Assembly (NCBI RefSeq): GCF_000963925.1
Contig: NZ_BAMV01000017.1
Span: 62,001 to 126,000 of the forward strand
From: Acetobacter cibinongensis
Lineage (GTDB): Bacteria; Pseudomonadota; Alphaproteobacteria; Acetobacterales; Acetobacteraceae
Direction: 5' to 3'
Length of the DNA: 64,000 nt
Both the position numbers and the translations under genes were made by a program. Below, one piece after another: positions 1-9,209 of the stretch (within the stretch, counting starts at the first letter, position 1; every line of letters begins with the position of its first letter). Below the pieces are notes generated by a model. The model saw only the letters and a list, made by a program, of their open reading frames with translations. It searched no databases and was not told the origin of the DNA.

Positions 1-117
1 GTTTTTCCGCCAAAATGTGGCCAGCCATGCAAGGCAGAGGCTGTCACCCCCGCCAGAGACGGCTATCCCTACCGGACAGTCAGGACGATCCGGCACCCAC
101 GGCCCAAGAGACGCCAT
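1..117 (-). CDS. tilS: tRNA(Ile)-lysidine synthetase TilS, N-terminal fragment (cut by window edge)
   Basis: Thirty-nine codons are visible from an ATG at 117 to the window edge. They contain the PP-loop ATPase signature SGGGDS at residues 21-26, preceded by a hydrophobic strand (VGIAV), as in N-type PP-loop enzymes. TilS ligates lysine to C34 of the AUA-reading tRNA-Ile. The position directly downstream of cpoB matches the pal-cpoB-tilS order common in Rhodospirillales. The frame stays open upstream to about 210 and reads like a typical TilS N-terminal helix, but I see no ATG, GTG or TTG there. A purine-rich GGAGGG lies far upstream at about 193-198. The true start is therefore uncertain. 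Confidence 0.75.
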   Translation of the reverse strand, partial: MASLGPWVPDRPDCPVGIAVSGGGDSLCLAWLATFWRKN

Positions 118-218
118 GACTGCCTGAAATTGCTCTGCGCTAACAGGCGCTGCGCTAAAAGGCTCCGTGACGGAGGGAGGAGAATAGACCCACCCTCCGG
201 AAAGATCGGTCTTGGAAA

Positions 219-1094
219 TTATGAACAGCCGCCCCGTGTGGCATAAATTTCTGCGGCATGAGAAACGCGCTGGGTTGGGGACGGAAATTCCGTCTTCAGC
301 TTACCCAAAGCCTGACAGGCGGCCTTTTTGTCGCCCAACGCAAGCAGGGATGCACTTACACCCAGCAGAGCATCTGGCGCACGGGCACTTTTGGGAGCCT
401 GACGGTACGCGTCATAATACGATACAGCAGACTGACGATACTGCTTCTGACCAGCAAGAGACTGGGCAAGCAGGAACTGGGCATCAACCTTGAAATTACC
501 TTTGGCGTTTTTAAGAGCGCCTTCAGCATTTTCCTGCGCTGCTGCGTAGTCCTTCTGTTGCAGTGCTGTTTTGCCTGCTGCCAGCAACGCATCCGGTGTT
601 GTGGCCTTTGGCGCTTCACCATCTTTCTTGCTCGCAGCACTCGTTGCAGCGGATGCTGCCGGTGCCGCCGCAGCACCACCGCCATTCTGCATGGCAAACT
701 GGGCATCAGACAGTTGCTTGGACAGGCTGGCTGTCTGTTTTTGCAGGTCGTTGGTGAGCTGGTCTATCTCGCCACGCATATCGCGCTGCTGCTGCTCCAG
801 CGTATTAACCCGCTCCAGCAACTGCGCTGTAAGGTCTCCATTTGCACCAGAGGAGGACGTGGCTGGCATGGCAGACGGAGGAGCCAGAGCGCCACCTGTG
901 TTACCAGATACCTGAAGCTGGCTAAGCTGTTGCTTGAGAGCCAGAACCTCATTTTGCAGGGACAGAGCCTCACGGCTGGAAAGCTCCTGAGCCTGAGCAG
1001 GCTGGGCAAAAGCAAGCCCCACGGCCAGAGCAGGCAGGCAGAGCGCTGCCATACGCCCACGGGCAGAAACAGACGTAACAAACAGGCGCTTCAT
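219..1094 (-). CDS. cpoB: Cell-division coordinator CpoB / Tol-Pal-associated TPR protein (YbgF)
   Basis: 291-residue periplasmic protein. It has a signal peptide (Lys-Arg n-region, hydrophobic core, AQA cleavage at about residue 35), a Gln/Leu-rich coiled coil (about 36-130), an Ala/Ser-rich linker, then TPR repeats typical of the tol_pal_ybgF domain (about 170-291). CpoB links Tol-Pal constriction of the outer membrane to septal peptidoglycan synthesis. I chose ATG 1094 rather than a start 32 codons upstream because it begins exactly at the signal peptide and has a purine-rich GGGTGAGGG ahead of it. Pal lies 138 bp upstream, separated by a strong hairpin, so expression may be attenuated relative to pal. 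Confidence 0.88.
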   Translation of the reverse strand: MKRLFVTSVSARGRMAALCLPALAVGLAFAQPAQAQELSSREALSLQNEVLALKQQLSQLQVSGNTGGALAPPSAMPATSSSGANGDLTAQLLERVNTLEQQQRDMRGEIDQLTNDLQKQTASLSKQLSDAQFAMQNGGGAAAAPAASAATSAASKKDGEAPKATTPDALLAAGKTALQQKDYAAAQENAEGALKNAKGNFKVDAQFLLAQSLAGQKQYRQSAVSYYDAYRQAPKSARAPDALLGVSASLLALGDKKAACQALGKLKTEFPSPTQRVSHAAEIYATRGGCS

Positions 1095-1174
1095 GAAAAG
1101 ACCCTCACCCTTTTTAAAACGGGCAAGGATTTCATTATTCCAGCCCGAAAAACAAGAGCCTGAATAACAAAACA

Positions 1175-1196
1175 GGCCGGGTGAAACCACCCGGCC
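1175..1196 (-). terminator. Hairpin between pal and cpoB (attenuator or terminator)
   Basis: Perfect 9-bp stem (GGCCGGGTG/CACCCGGCC) with a 4-nt loop. On the minus strand it is followed by TGTTTTGTT, a weak U-rich tract. It would reduce read-through from pal into cpoB. Confidence 0.6.
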
Positions 1197-1232
1197 CGCT
1201 TTGATCAGACAAACTCTGAACGAACCCGAAAC

Positions 1233-1712
1233 TTATTTAACGGATGTGATCGCGTTACGGTTCTGGGCCCATGCGCTTTCGTCATCACCAACAGCAGACG
1301 GACGGTCTTTGCCGTAGGAGATTGTGGAAATGCGGGAAGAAGCAACGCCTTTAGCAACCAGGAAGTCACGTGCAGCGTTTGCACGGCGCTGACCGAGAGC
1401 AATGTTGTATTCTTCGGTACCGCGGTCATCGCAGTTACCAGCAATTTCAACATTAACCTGTGGGTACTGAGCCAGCCAAGCTGCCTGCTTCTGCAGGGTG
1501 GTCTGGGCGTCGGACGTCAGGCCGCTTTTGTTCAGGTCATAGAAGATGCGGTCGCCAACGTTGGCAACCAGGTCAGCTTCACTGCCGGGAACTGGGCCGC
1601 TCGGCTGTGTTGCCGTCGCAGCGCCGGAAGACGCACCGGTGTCTGCTTTTTCATGCGCACAGGCTGAAAGCAGGGCAACCATACCAAGCGCAGCGATAAA
1701 CTTCAGTCTCAT
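1233..1712 (-). CDS. pal: Peptidoglycan-associated lipoprotein Pal
   Basis: 159 residues. A lipoprotein signal ends in the lipobox LSAC (residues 15-18, acylated Cys18). A flexible Ala/Ser/Thr linker follows, then an OmpA-like peptidoglycan-binding domain (about 55-159) with the characteristic NCDDRGTEEYN stretch and the downstream QRRA helix. Pal is anchored in the outer membrane, binds meso-DAP in the cell wall and TolB in the periplasm, and accumulates at division sites. Length and motifs are standard. It is separated from tolB by 421 bp containing a terminator, so pal-cpoB probably has its own promoter. Confidence 0.95.
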   Translation of the reverse strand: MRLKFIAALGMVALLSACAHEKADTGASSGAATATQPSGPVPGSEADLVANVGDRIFYDLNKSGLTSDAQTTLQKQAAWLAQYPQVNVEIAGNCDDRGTEEYNIALGQRRANAARDFLVAKGVASSRISTISYGKDRPSAVGDDESAWAQNRNAITSVK

Positions 1713-2075
1713 GTGATCGGATCCTGAGAACGAGTTCCTGAATTGGAACTACATCGGAGAAAAAAAACAACTTTGTGTCTGCATCTCCGCGTATTCCTCT
1801 GCTCCCCTCCGAACCCTTCGAAGAGCCTGATGAATTTTGGAGACTACTTGCCGTAAGCCATAGCTTATTGCCCCGGTCAAGCGACAACTCTGCTTCGGGT
1901 AACAGCCATACGCAAAACGATGCCAAAAGGACACAATTAAGGCCCTTTGGCGCGTCTTCACCCTGCCAGGAGAGTGGGGATATGCCCCTACCACAACTAA
2001 TGGTTTACGATTTCCCGACCCGTGATTCTCAACCGATTCGCAAAACAGAATCCGATCTAACCGGACAGATGCGGC
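1713..2075. other. Long pal upstream region without a convincing gene
   Basis: About 360 bp between the tolB terminator and pal, unusually long for a tol-pal cluster. Short open frames on both strands lack ribosome sites and recognisable content. It most likely holds the pal promoter and 5' leader. I could not assign -35/-10 boxes with confidence. Confidence 0.4.
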
Positions 2076-2076
2076 A

Positions 2077-2111
2077 TAAAAAAGGCGGGAATGCCTGAGC
2101 ACCCCCGCCTT
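2077..2111 (-). terminator. Rho-independent terminator after tolB
   Basis: Stem AAGGCGGG/CCCGCCTT (2082-2089 with 2104-2111). On the minus strand it is followed directly by TTTTTATG. It lies 23 bp past the tolB stop codon and closes the tolQRAB transcript before pal. Confidence 0.8.
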
Positions 2112-2133
2112 CATGATCTTACGGCAAAAAAAG

Positions 2134-3498
2134 TTAGCCGTTACGCGGAGACCAAGCCGGGTCTGACGCCTGACCGGGCGTATGCAGCACGCGGTCATTA
2201 AAGCCGGTGATATCCACCATACCAATGGAGGAACTGAACCCTGCCCCACCCGCACCAGCACGTGTCTGGCGGCAATAGGCCAGGACGCGGCCATTGGGGC
2301 AGAAACTCGGGCTTTCCACAGTAAAGCCTTCGGTCATGATCCGCTCACCCGTGCCGTCCGGGTTCATCACCCCAAGGGAGAAGCTGCCATTGGCAATACG
2401 GGTAAAGGCAATCAGGTCCCCACGCGGTGACCATACCGGAGAACCATAGGTGCCGTGTCCGTAAGAAACGCGGCGCGCCCCGCCCCCTGATGCACTCATG
2501 ATGTAAAGCTGCGGGCTGCCACCACGGTCAGAGTTGAAAACGATCTGGGAACCATCCGGGCTATAGCTGGGGCTGGTATCAATTGCGCCGGACGCCGTGA
2601 TCTGGCGGCGTGAACCGGAAGCAAGGTCCACTACAAAAATATCTGACCCACCGTTACGGGTGACAGACAACACAACGGAGCGGCCATCCGGAGCAAAACG
2701 CGGAGCAAAGGAGATGCCCGCAAATTCACCCAGAATCTGCTGGCGGCCGCTACCCAGATCAAACAGATACACGCGGGGGCGGTTATTGGCGTAGGACATG
2801 AAGGCCACCTGATCCTTCACCGGGTTAAAGCGCGGTGTAAGGGTCAACCAGTTGCCTGCTGTCAGCATCCGGCTATTGGCCCCGTCCTGATCCATAATAG
2901 CAAGGCGGGTCTGCTGGTGGGCGCGGGGGCCGGAGCGGGAAATAAACGCAATGCGGGTATCAAAATACCCTTTTTCACCCAGCATACGCTCATAAATAAC
3001 GTCACCCACAATATGGGCAATTCGGCGCCAGTTAGCCGGAGACGTTGTATAGGCTGTGCCCTGAATCTGCTGCTGGGTCAGTACGTCCCAAAGGCGCATT
3101 TCAACGCGAACACTTCCGCTACCCGCTACAGTTCCGGTGACCAGAGCGCGGGCACCCATAGACTTAGCTGCCGCAAAATCCGGGGAACCACCGGATGCAC
3201 CACCCGGCAGAACTTTGAACAGGCCCGTATTGGTCAGGTCGTTATTCAGCACTTCTGCAATCTGTGCGCCTAGACCGCCGCCAAAGTTTGGCAGCACAAT
3301 GGGGATAGGGGCAGTACGCGCCTGATCAACCGTAATTTCCGCTTCCGGCTGCGCTGCTGCGGCAAACGCTGACAACGGAGTTGCCAGCACGCCCCCTGCT
3401 GCCAGGCCAGCGCCCATAAGGGTGCGGCGCTCAAGCAGCAGAGACTTCAGAGAATCAGCATCCTGGTCGGAAATAAGCGGCCGAGTATTGGTCAACAT
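2134..3498 (-). CDS. tolB: Tol-Pal system periplasmic protein TolB
   Basis: 454 residues. The N-terminus carries a twin-arginine-type leader: E-R-R-T-L-M at residues 23-28, a hydrophobic stretch, and a cleavage site near SAFAAAA (about 50). The TolB N-terminal domain (about 60-185) follows, then a beta-propeller of PD40 repeats with repeated WSP/YSPDG motifs. TolB bridges Pal and the TolQRA inner-membrane complex. It is 24 bp downstream of tolA in the same operon. The Tat-like leader is unusual compared with the Sec leader of the enterobacterial protein. Confidence 0.95.
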   Translation of the reverse strand: MLTNTRPLISDQDADSLKSLLLERRTLMGAGLAAGGVLATPLSAFAAAAQPEAEITVDQARTAPIPIVLPNFGGGLGAQIAEVLNNDLTNTGLFKVLPGGASGGSPDFAAAKSMGARALVTGTVAGSGSVRVEMRLWDVLTQQQIQGTAYTTSPANWRRIAHIVGDVIYERMLGEKGYFDTRIAFISRSGPRAHQQTRLAIMDQDGANSRMLTAGNWLTLTPRFNPVKDQVAFMSYANNRPRVYLFDLGSGRQQILGEFAGISFAPRFAPDGRSVVLSVTRNGGSDIFVVDLASGSRRQITASGAIDTSPSYSPDGSQIVFNSDRGGSPQLYIMSASGGGARRVSYGHGTYGSPVWSPRGDLIAFTRIANGSFSLGVMNPDGTGERIMTEGFTVESPSFCPNGRVLAYCRQTRAGAGGAGFSSSIGMVDITGFNDRVLHTPGQASDPAWSPRNG

Positions 3499-3522
3499 TC
3501 GTGTTTCCTCCGTGCGGCCCGA

Positions 3523-4515
3523 TCAAGGCCGGAATACAAATTTCAACTGCCGTGTCTGGCCCAGAAGATTTTTGGGGATCGGCAGCTTGGAGCATGTGGG
3601 GCTGAGAACAGCCGCCCGTGCGCGCTCTGCTAACGCACGGTAAGACGAATCAGCACTCATTTTTGCCTGTGTGTCTGGCGCAAACTGTACGATACGGGCT
3701 TCACCCGCGGCATCCACAGTCACAATCAGATGGGCCACAAAGGTTGCATAGTCCTTGGCTGCCGTGTCTTCCGTATAACAACGGCGGACAGCGCCCCCAA
3801 TGGCCTTCTGCTCACCCACACTCAGGCTGCGGGTAATATCTCCGGTAGGAGAACCGCCACCATTAGGGGCACCACCCTGTACCGGGTTTGCCTTGGCTTT
3901 AGGCGCGTGAGTCTGCTTCTGGTCAGACCGGAAGGCATCCAGTGTTTCCAGCAGAGAGTGTGACTCTTCCTGCGTTTTCTTGGCCTTGTTCGGCTGCGTG
4001 ATATGCGACGGCAGCGGATTATCCGGCAGGGTATCCGTCGGCGCCGTAACAGGTGATGGCGGCGCAACACTCGGCGTGGCCTTGGGCGGCGCAGGCGGAG
4101 AGGGCGGCGTTTTCACCACGTCAGGAGACGGCTCATCCGCCTTGGGGGGCAGAGGAGTGTCAGGCAGCTTTTCAGTCTGCGGTACGGGCGGCGGCGGTAT
4201 GGGCTGCGGCGGCGGAGGTGGAGGTGGCGCTTCCTCATTCGGCAGGGCCTTCGGTGGCTCTGGCGTAGGAGGGGCTTCCTTAGGTTCCGGTGCCGGGGCA
4301 GGCGCAGGTTTAGGGGCTGGCTGTGAAGCCTTGGCCGTAGAGCCACCCGTTTCTGCGCTTTCAAACTGCATTTCAACCACCGGGGGTGGTTCTTCCTGCT
4401 TTTCTACAGGCGGCAAGGTGACCAGCAAGGCCAAAAGGAGCGCAATATGCGCCCCCCCTGACAGATAGAGCGCCCGCCGGAGCAGGCGCTGTTCGGAACG
4501 GCGTGGCCGCACCAT
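3523..4515 (-). CDS. tolA: TolA-type energy-transducing membrane protein
   Basis: 330 residues. A short basic cytoplasmic segment and one transmembrane helix (about 14-36) precede a very Pro/Ala/Lys-rich periplasmic arm (about 40-165). A linker and a compact TolA/TonB-like C-terminal domain (about 225-330) follow, the latter ending in QTRQLKFVFRP. It transmits proton-motive force from TolQR across the periplasm to TolB-Pal. Its place between tolR and tolB identifies it as TolA, since the Pro-rich arm alone could also suggest TonB. Confidence 0.85.
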   Translation of the reverse strand: MVRPRRSEQRLLRRALYLSGGAHIALLLALLVTLPPVEKQEEPPPVVEMQFESAETGGSTAKASQPAPKPAPAPAPEPKEAPPTPEPPKALPNEEAPPPPPPPQPIPPPPVPQTEKLPDTPLPPKADEPSPDVVKTPPSPPAPPKATPSVAPPSPVTAPTDTLPDNPLPSHITQPNKAKKTQEESHSLLETLDAFRSDQKQTHAPKAKANPVQGGAPNGGGSPTGDITRSLSVGEQKAIGGAVRRCYTEDTAAKDYATFVAHLIVTVDAAGEARIVQFAPDTQAKMSADSSYRALAERARAAVLSPTCSKLPIPKNLLGQTRQLKFVFRP

Positions 4516-4545
4516 GAGTTTACCCTATCCCTCTATGTGAGGAAT

Positions 4546-4977
4546 TTAGTGCCCACTGCTGGCGGGTTGCTGCGCCAGCAGGGCCACGTGTGTGAAGCCG
4601 CCTTCGGTAATTTGTCCCATTACCTGCATGACGCGGCCATAATCGATATGCGTGTCCCCACGCACAAAGATACGGTGCTCAGAGTCATTATTGGCAGCCG
4701 CTTTGAGTTGCGCCACCAACTGGTCTGCCGACACCTCGGACTCACCCATGTAAATGCTGCCATCAGCACGGATGGAAACCGTTATGGGCTTGGTGTCCGT
4801 ATTGACTGGCCGTGCATCGGTTTTTGGCAGATCGACATTCACGCCGCTGGTCATCATGGGGGATGTCACCATGAAGATGATGAGCAACACCAGCATGACG
4901 TCCACCATAGGTGTCACGTTGATGTCGGCCATTGGGCGCCGACGCCTGCGCCCCCCTCCGCCCGATGGCATACCCAT
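4546..4977 (-). CDS. tolR: TolR/ExbD-family proton-channel subunit
   Basis: 143 residues with a short Arg/Gly-rich cytoplasmic tail and one membrane helix (about 20-42). The helix contains the family signature DINVTPMVDVMLVLL, whose conserved Asp is the proton-carrying residue. A periplasmic domain follows. It partners TolQ, whose stop codon lies 3 bp upstream, and the pair powers TolA. Confidence 0.93.
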   Translation of the reverse strand: MGMPSGGGGRRRRRPMADINVTPMVDVMLVLLIIFMVTSPMMTSGVNVDLPKTDARPVNTDTKPITVSIRADGSIYMGESEVSADQLVAQLKAAANNDSEHRIFVRGDTHIDYGRVMQVMGQITEGGFTHVALLAQQPASSGH

Positions 4978-4980
4978 GGC

Positions 4981-5724
4981 TTACGCCCTTTCCTCAGACT
5001 GGCGGGAAAGAATAGCAGCAAACTCCGTACCAAAGCCTTCCAGACGGTCCTGAAACAGGTCCAGGCTATTGCTGATCACGTTGTAAGCCACATAAGCCGG
5101 GATAGCAGTAATCAGGCCGATTGCTGTTGCAAACAGGGCTTCAGAAATACCGGGAGCCACAACGCTCAGGTTGGTGTTGTGCTCAGCCGCAATGCTGGCG
5201 AAGGAGTGCATGATACCCCACACGGTACCAAACAACCCGATAAACGGTGCCACAGGAGCAACCGTTGCCAGAAAAATCACCCAACGGCGCAGACGGTCCA
5301 TCTCACGCGTGACGGTAATGATAATGGCACGATCAACGCGCTCTTTCACGCCACCGCGTACCAGATCAACGCCCGGAATACGCGCAGAACGCCGCCACTC
5401 ACCCATAGCTGCGCCAAACACGGCGGCAAGCGGGTGGACGGGCTTTGCACCATCACTTTCGTAAAGGTCATCAAGGCTGCCGCCAGACCAGAACCGGTCT
5501 TCAAAGGCGCTGGCTGCCTTGTTGATACGCCGTAGGGTTACAATTTTATCAAAAATGATGGCCCAAACCATTATGCTACACAGCACAAGCCCCAGCATAA
5601 CCAGCTTGACCATAGGGGATGCATGCATGAACATGCCCCAAATGGACAGGTCTCCCGCCGCCGCTGTTCCGCCGAGATTTGCCGCGTCAACCGCACGATC
5701 CAAAAACGCCTCCTGCCTCTGCAC
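4981..5724 (-). CDS. tolQ: TolQ/ExbB-family proton-channel subunit
   Basis: 247 residues with three membrane helices: about 33-58, about 145-172 (containing the FIGLFGTVWGIM signature of the MotA/TolQ/ExbB family) and about 185-210. A large cytoplasmic loop lies between the first two. It forms the pentameric stator with TolR. It is the first gene of the tolQRAB run; the 96 bp to ybgC could hold a promoter, and the order ybgC-tolQRAB is conserved. Confidence 0.93.
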   Translation of the reverse strand: MQRQEAFLDRAVDAANLGGTAAAGDLSIWGMFMHASPMVKLVMLGLVLCSIMVWAIIFDKIVTLRRINKAASAFEDRFWSGGSLDDLYESDGAKPVHPLAAVFGAAMGEWRRSARIPGVDLVRGGVKERVDRAIIITVTREMDRLRRWVIFLATVAPVAPFIGLFGTVWGIMHSFASIAAEHNTNLSVVAPGISEALFATAIGLITAIPAYVAYNVISNSLDLFQDRLEGFGTEFAAILSRQSEERA

Positions 5725-5820
5725 CCTTACCGGGCAATCAGTCTCCGACTCGGGAATTTTTTGTTAAAACCCAATTGCCCTGTATTTACTGTCTTCCAAG
5801 CAAAAGCAGAAGAGGGCGTG

Positions 5821-6234
5821 TTACTCCTCCACTGCGAGTTTGCGTAAAAGATCACGCCATAACGGCGGAAATCGGGCAGGCCGCCCATCTTCTGCTTTTA
5901 CGCACGCCAGAACAACATCCACCCGCGTACAAAACTCCCCATCCCGGGTGAAGACCTGCTCCAGCCGGCAGCTGGCCGCTTTCTGGTCCAGCAATCGGGT
6001 TGTTACGGTTGTCACATCATCAAGTTTCAGGGGAACGCGGTAGTTTATACTGGCATCACGCACCACAAAAACCAGACCGTAATCCGCCAAAAGGCTGGCT
6101 GCGGGCATACCCAGGCTGCGTATGGCCTCCGTCCGGGCACGCTCCGCAAAGGCCAGATACCGGGCATGATACACGATGCCGCCAGCGTCTGTATCCTCGT
6201 AATAAATACGGAAATCGATCGCGTGTTGGGTCAT
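5821..6234 (-). CDS. ybgC: YbgC-type acyl-CoA thioesterase
   Basis: 137-residue hotdog-fold thioesterase of the tol-pal cluster. The N-terminal [17 protein letters not shown] carries the catalytic Asp and the conserved Tyr-His of the 4HBT/YbgC family. It hydrolyses acyl-CoA, and a link to phospholipid metabolism at the Tol complex has been proposed for the family. Its start overlaps the ruvB stop by 4 bp (ATGA), indicating translational coupling with the ruv genes upstream. Confidence 0.92.
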   Translation of the reverse strand: MTQHAIDFRIYYEDTDAGGIVYHARYLAFAERARTEAIRSLGMPAASLLADYGLVFVVRDASINYRVPLKLDDVTTVTTRLLDQKAASCRLEQVFTRDGEFCTRVDVVLACVKAEDGRPARFPPLWRDLLRKLAVEE

Positions 6235-7310
6235 TCATCCCCCTCGTCTTCTGGCAGAAGGTCCATTTGGGCTGACCGTGGCTCATCCGGTCTGGCGGGT
6301 GGTGTCAGGCCCAGATGTCTCCAGCCCCGCTCTCCAAGCATACGCCCACGACTTGTGCGCATGATAAGGCCTTCCTGAATCAGATACGGCTCAATCACAT
6401 CTTCCAAAGTATCGCGGGCTTCTGCCAGAGCTGCGGCAAGGGTTTCCACCCCCACCGGGCCACCATGATGATACTCCGCAATACGGCGCAGATACCTGCG
6501 GTCCATGGCGTCCAGCCCTAACTCATCCACCTCCAGGCGGCTCAGGGCAGCATCAGCCACTTCACGGCTGACCGGCGCCTTTCCCGGTATGGTCACAGCA
6601 GCAAAATCCCGCACACGGCGCAGCAGTCGGCCTGCAATACGTGGCGTCCCGCGGGAGCGGCGGGCAATTTCCTGCGCGCCGTCTCGACTCAGCGCAAACC
6701 CCAGCTTGTCCGCACCACGGGAGACAATCAACTGCAACTCATCGGGCGTATAAAACACCAGCCGGAGCGGAATACCAAAGCGGTCCCGCAGCGGCGTGGC
6801 CAAAAGGCCTGCACGGGTGGTTGCCGCCACAAGTGTAAAAGGTGGCAGGTCAATCCGCACCGAGCGCGCCGCTGGCCCTTCCCCAATAATCAGATCGAGC
6901 TGGAAATCCTCCATGGCTGGATAGAGAATTTCTTCAATCGCAGGCTGAAGACGATGGATCTCGTCAATAAACAGTACATCGCGCGGTTGAAGGTTGGTCA
7001 GAATGGCCGCCAAATCCCCCGCGCGCTGAATAACGGGACCGGATGTAGCCCGGAATCCCACCCCCAATTCACGTGAAACAATTTGCGCGAGCGTTGTTTT
7101 CCCAAGGCCTGGAGGGCCGTGCAGCAACACATGGTCCAGTGCCTCGCCCCGTTGCCGCGCGGCTGCAATAAAGACCGACAGATTTTCCCGGCTGGCTTTC
7201 TGCCCCGTGAAGTCAGCCAGCGTTTGCGGTCGAAGCGTTGCCTCGCCCGTATCGTCCTCACGGCGGGAGGCATCAATTTCGCGGTCAGGGGTAAAATCTG
7301 CACCACTCAT
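6231..7310 (-). CDS. ruvB: Holliday junction branch-migration ATPase RuvB
   Basis: 359-residue AAA+ motor with Walker A GPPGLGKT (residues 65-72) and Walker B DEIH (116-119). A winged-helix DNA-binding C-terminus includes a [13 protein letters not shown] segment. Two RuvB hexamers drive branch migration of junctions held by RuvA, with RuvC resolving. It overlaps ruvA by 4 bp and ybgC by 4 bp. The order ruvC-ruvA-ruvB-ybgC is the usual alphaproteobacterial one. Confidence 0.97.
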   Translation of the reverse strand: MSGADFTPDREIDASRREDDTGEATLRPQTLADFTGQKASRENLSVFIAAARQRGEALDHVLLHGPPGLGKTTLAQIVSRELGVGFRATSGPVIQRAGDLAAILTNLQPRDVLFIDEIHRLQPAIEEILYPAMEDFQLDLIIGEGPAARSVRIDLPPFTLVAATTRAGLLATPLRDRFGIPLRLVFYTPDELQLIVSRGADKLGFALSRDGAQEIARRSRGTPRIAGRLLRRVRDFAAVTIPGKAPVSREVADAALSRLEVDELGLDAMDRRYLRRIAEYHHGGPVGVETLAAALAEARDTLEDVIEPYLIQEGLIMRTSRGRMLGERGWRHLGLTPPARPDEPRSAQMDLLPEDEGDE

Positions 7311-7915
7311 CGGGCCAGCTCTTTCAAGGCATCACGCAGGATCGTGTCCAATGTTGCCTCTGCCCCGCGGTCGGTCAGCAAGCGGCGCACAACAGGCACG
7401 GCTTCCGAGCGTTTGAAACCCAGTCCAGCCAGAGCCATCAAGGCATCTGCCTCAATCCCGCCATCGGGGGTTGCCCCGGCTGGAATAATAATGCCGCCAC
7501 CGCCACCGGGCATTTTTCCTGCCTTATCCCGCAGTTCGGTCAAAATACGCTCGGCCAGACGGCTCCCCACACCCGGAGCACGGGTCAGGCTGGCTTTATC
7601 TGCCGTGCTCAGGGCCGCCACCAACTCACCGGGTGAAAGTGTGGACAAGATCCCCAAGGCCACTTTGGCCCCAACCCCCTGAACGCTGGTCAAAAGCCGG
7701 AACCATTCACGTTCAGCACTTTCAACAAACCCATACAGAAGAATGGCATCCTCACGCACAACAGTTTCTATGAGAATACGTGCTTTTTCCGGCGGGTGAG
7801 GCAGGGTTGCCAAAGTACGGGTAGACGCTGCCACCAGATACCCAACCCCGTTGACATCCACCACGCAGGAGCCAGTATCAACCTGAATAATCAAGCCGCA
7901 TAAAAACGCTATCAT
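7307..7915 (-). CDS. ruvA: Holliday junction DNA-binding protein RuvA
   Basis: 202 residues. An N-terminal OB fold (about 1-63) is followed by a helix-hairpin-helix domain ([16 protein letters not shown] and [13 protein letters not shown]). A Gly-rich flexible linker (about 135-150) leads to the C-terminal domain that contacts RuvB. It recognises four-way junctions and loads RuvB. It overlaps both ruvC and ruvB by 4 bp. Confidence 0.95.
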   Translation of the reverse strand: MIAFLCGLIIQVDTGSCVVDVNGVGYLVAASTRTLATLPHPPEKARILIETVVREDAILLYGFVESAEREWFRLLTSVQGVGAKVALGILSTLSPGELVAALSTADKASLTRAPGVGSRLAERILTELRDKAGKMPGGGGGIIIPAGATPDGGIEADALMALAGLGFKRSEAVPVVRRLLTDRGAEATLDTILRDALKELAR

Positions 7916-8418
7916 GCCATTCTTACTCCGGCGGCTATATGCTGTGCGCTGGCTCTATGATGGGCATGGCAAATGGCAACAGCCAAAGCATCGGACGCAT
8001 CAGCCCGCGCCACTTTAACACCCGGCAAAAGCCTGTGAACCATCATGGCAACCTGATCTTTATCAGCAGAGCCAGTGCCCACTACGGATTTTTTGACAGA
8101 AAGCGCCCCATATTCAGCAACGCTTAACCCCGCCAGAGCGGGGGCCAGCAATGCCACGCCACGGGCATAACCCAGCTTGAGCGTGGCCGAGCCATTACGA
8201 TTCACGTAAGTTTCTTCAACCGCAGCTTCAACCGGAGCCAGACGATCAATCAGAATCATGAGATTATCATGGAGCACCTTCAGGCGCTCAGGCACGCTAT
8301 CCGCGCTATTTGTCGCAATAACGCCGTTTTCAACGTGCCGCAGGCGGTTGCCCTCAACATCAATCACACCCCAGCCTGTAAACCGCAGGCCGGGGTCAAT
8401 GCCGAGCAGGCGTACCAC
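7912..8418 (-). CDS. ruvC: Crossover junction endodeoxyribonuclease RuvC
   Basis: 168-residue RNase H-fold resolvase. Acidic catalytic residues are recognisable as Asp in LGIDPGLRFTGWG, Glu in VEETYVNRNG, and the Asp pair in the C-terminal ARADASDALAVAICH segment. It cleaves Holliday junctions symmetrically within RuvAB complexes. It is the first gene of the ruv run and lies 2 bp downstream of the yebC gene, so yebC-ruvCAB-ybgC is probably one transcript. Confidence 0.96.
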   Translation of the reverse strand: MVRLLGIDPGLRFTGWGVIDVEGNRLRHVENGVIATNSADSVPERLKVLHDNLMILIDRLAPVEAAVEETYVNRNGSATLKLGYARGVALLAPALAGLSVAEYGALSVKKSVVGTGSADKDQVAMMVHRLLPGVKVARADASDALAVAICHAHHRASAQHIAAGVRMA

Positions 8419-8420
8419 CC

Positions 8421-9170
8421 TCAGGAAGACAGCTTTTCGGCCAGATCGTCCGGCAGGTCAAAGTTGGCGTACACGTTCTGCACGTCATCATTGTCTTCCA
8501 GAACGTCCAGCAGCTTGAACACGCTGGTCGCCTTGTCTTCATCCAGCATCACGGTGTTTTCCGGACGCCAGTCCAGCTTGGCGCTCTCTGGTTCACCAAA
8601 CTTTGGCTCCAGCGAGTCCCGCACCGCGAAGAAAGATTCCACTTCACAGGTAATCTCGTGCGTGGTGCCATTGGACACAACGTTTTCTGCACCAGCTTCA
8701 ATAGCCGCTTCCAGCATGTCATCTTCCGACGCAACAGACGCCGGATAGGTAATCACCCCCAGACGACGGAACATGAAAGAGACCGAATTGGTTTCCCCCA
8801 TGGACCCACCGTATTTGGAGAAAGCTGCCCGCACATCAGATGCCGTGCGGTTGCGGTTGTCGGTCAGGCCTTCAACAATAACAGCAACGCCTGCCGGGCC
8901 GTACCCTTCGTAGCGCACTTCCACATAGTCTTCACCACCGGCAGCACCGGTTGCTTTTTTAATGGCGCGGTCAACATTGTCTTTCGGCATATTGACTTCA
9001 CGCGCCGCAACAATAGCCGCGCGCAGACGCGGGTTGGATGAGGGGTCAGGCAGGCCGGAGCGGGCAGCCACGGTCAATTCACGAATAACCTTGGCAAACT
9101 GTTTGGCCCGTTTGGCATCCTGCGCACCTTTACGGTGCATAATGTTCTTAAATTGGGAATGACCCGCCAT
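8421..9170 (-). CDS. yebC: YebC/PmpR-family protein (TACO1-like)
   Basis: 249 residues with the family N-terminus [18 protein letters not shown], and the usual three-domain length. Members have been described as transcriptional regulators, including of ruvC in Pseudomonas, and more recently as translation factors that relieve ribosome stalling at proline-rich stretches. The position directly upstream of ruvC is widely conserved. The very proline-rich TolA nearby is a plausible client (inference). Confidence 0.95.
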   Translation of the reverse strand: MAGHSQFKNIMHRKGAQDAKRAKQFAKVIRELTVAARSGLPDPSSNPRLRAAIVAAREVNMPKDNVDRAIKKATGAAGGEDYVEVRYEGYGPAGVAVIVEGLTDNRNRTASDVRAAFSKYGGSMGETNSVSFMFRRLGVITYPASVASEDDMLEAAIEAGAENVVSNGTTHEITCEVESFFAVRDSLEPKFGEPESAKLDWRPENTVMLDEDKATSVFKLLDVLEDNDDVQNVYANFDLPDDLAEKLSS

Positions 9171-9209
9171 GTTTCTCTACCTACTGCCTCTCATACAGTC
9201 CGTATCTGG

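Noticed and set aside
1749-2294. 181-codon minus-strand frame between tolB and pal
   Set aside because: It overlaps the tolB 3' end and runs through the tolB terminator; no recognisable content.
4537-5535. 332-codon plus-strand frame
   Set aside because: Antisense to tolR and tolQ; no ribosome site and implausible His/Cys-rich composition.
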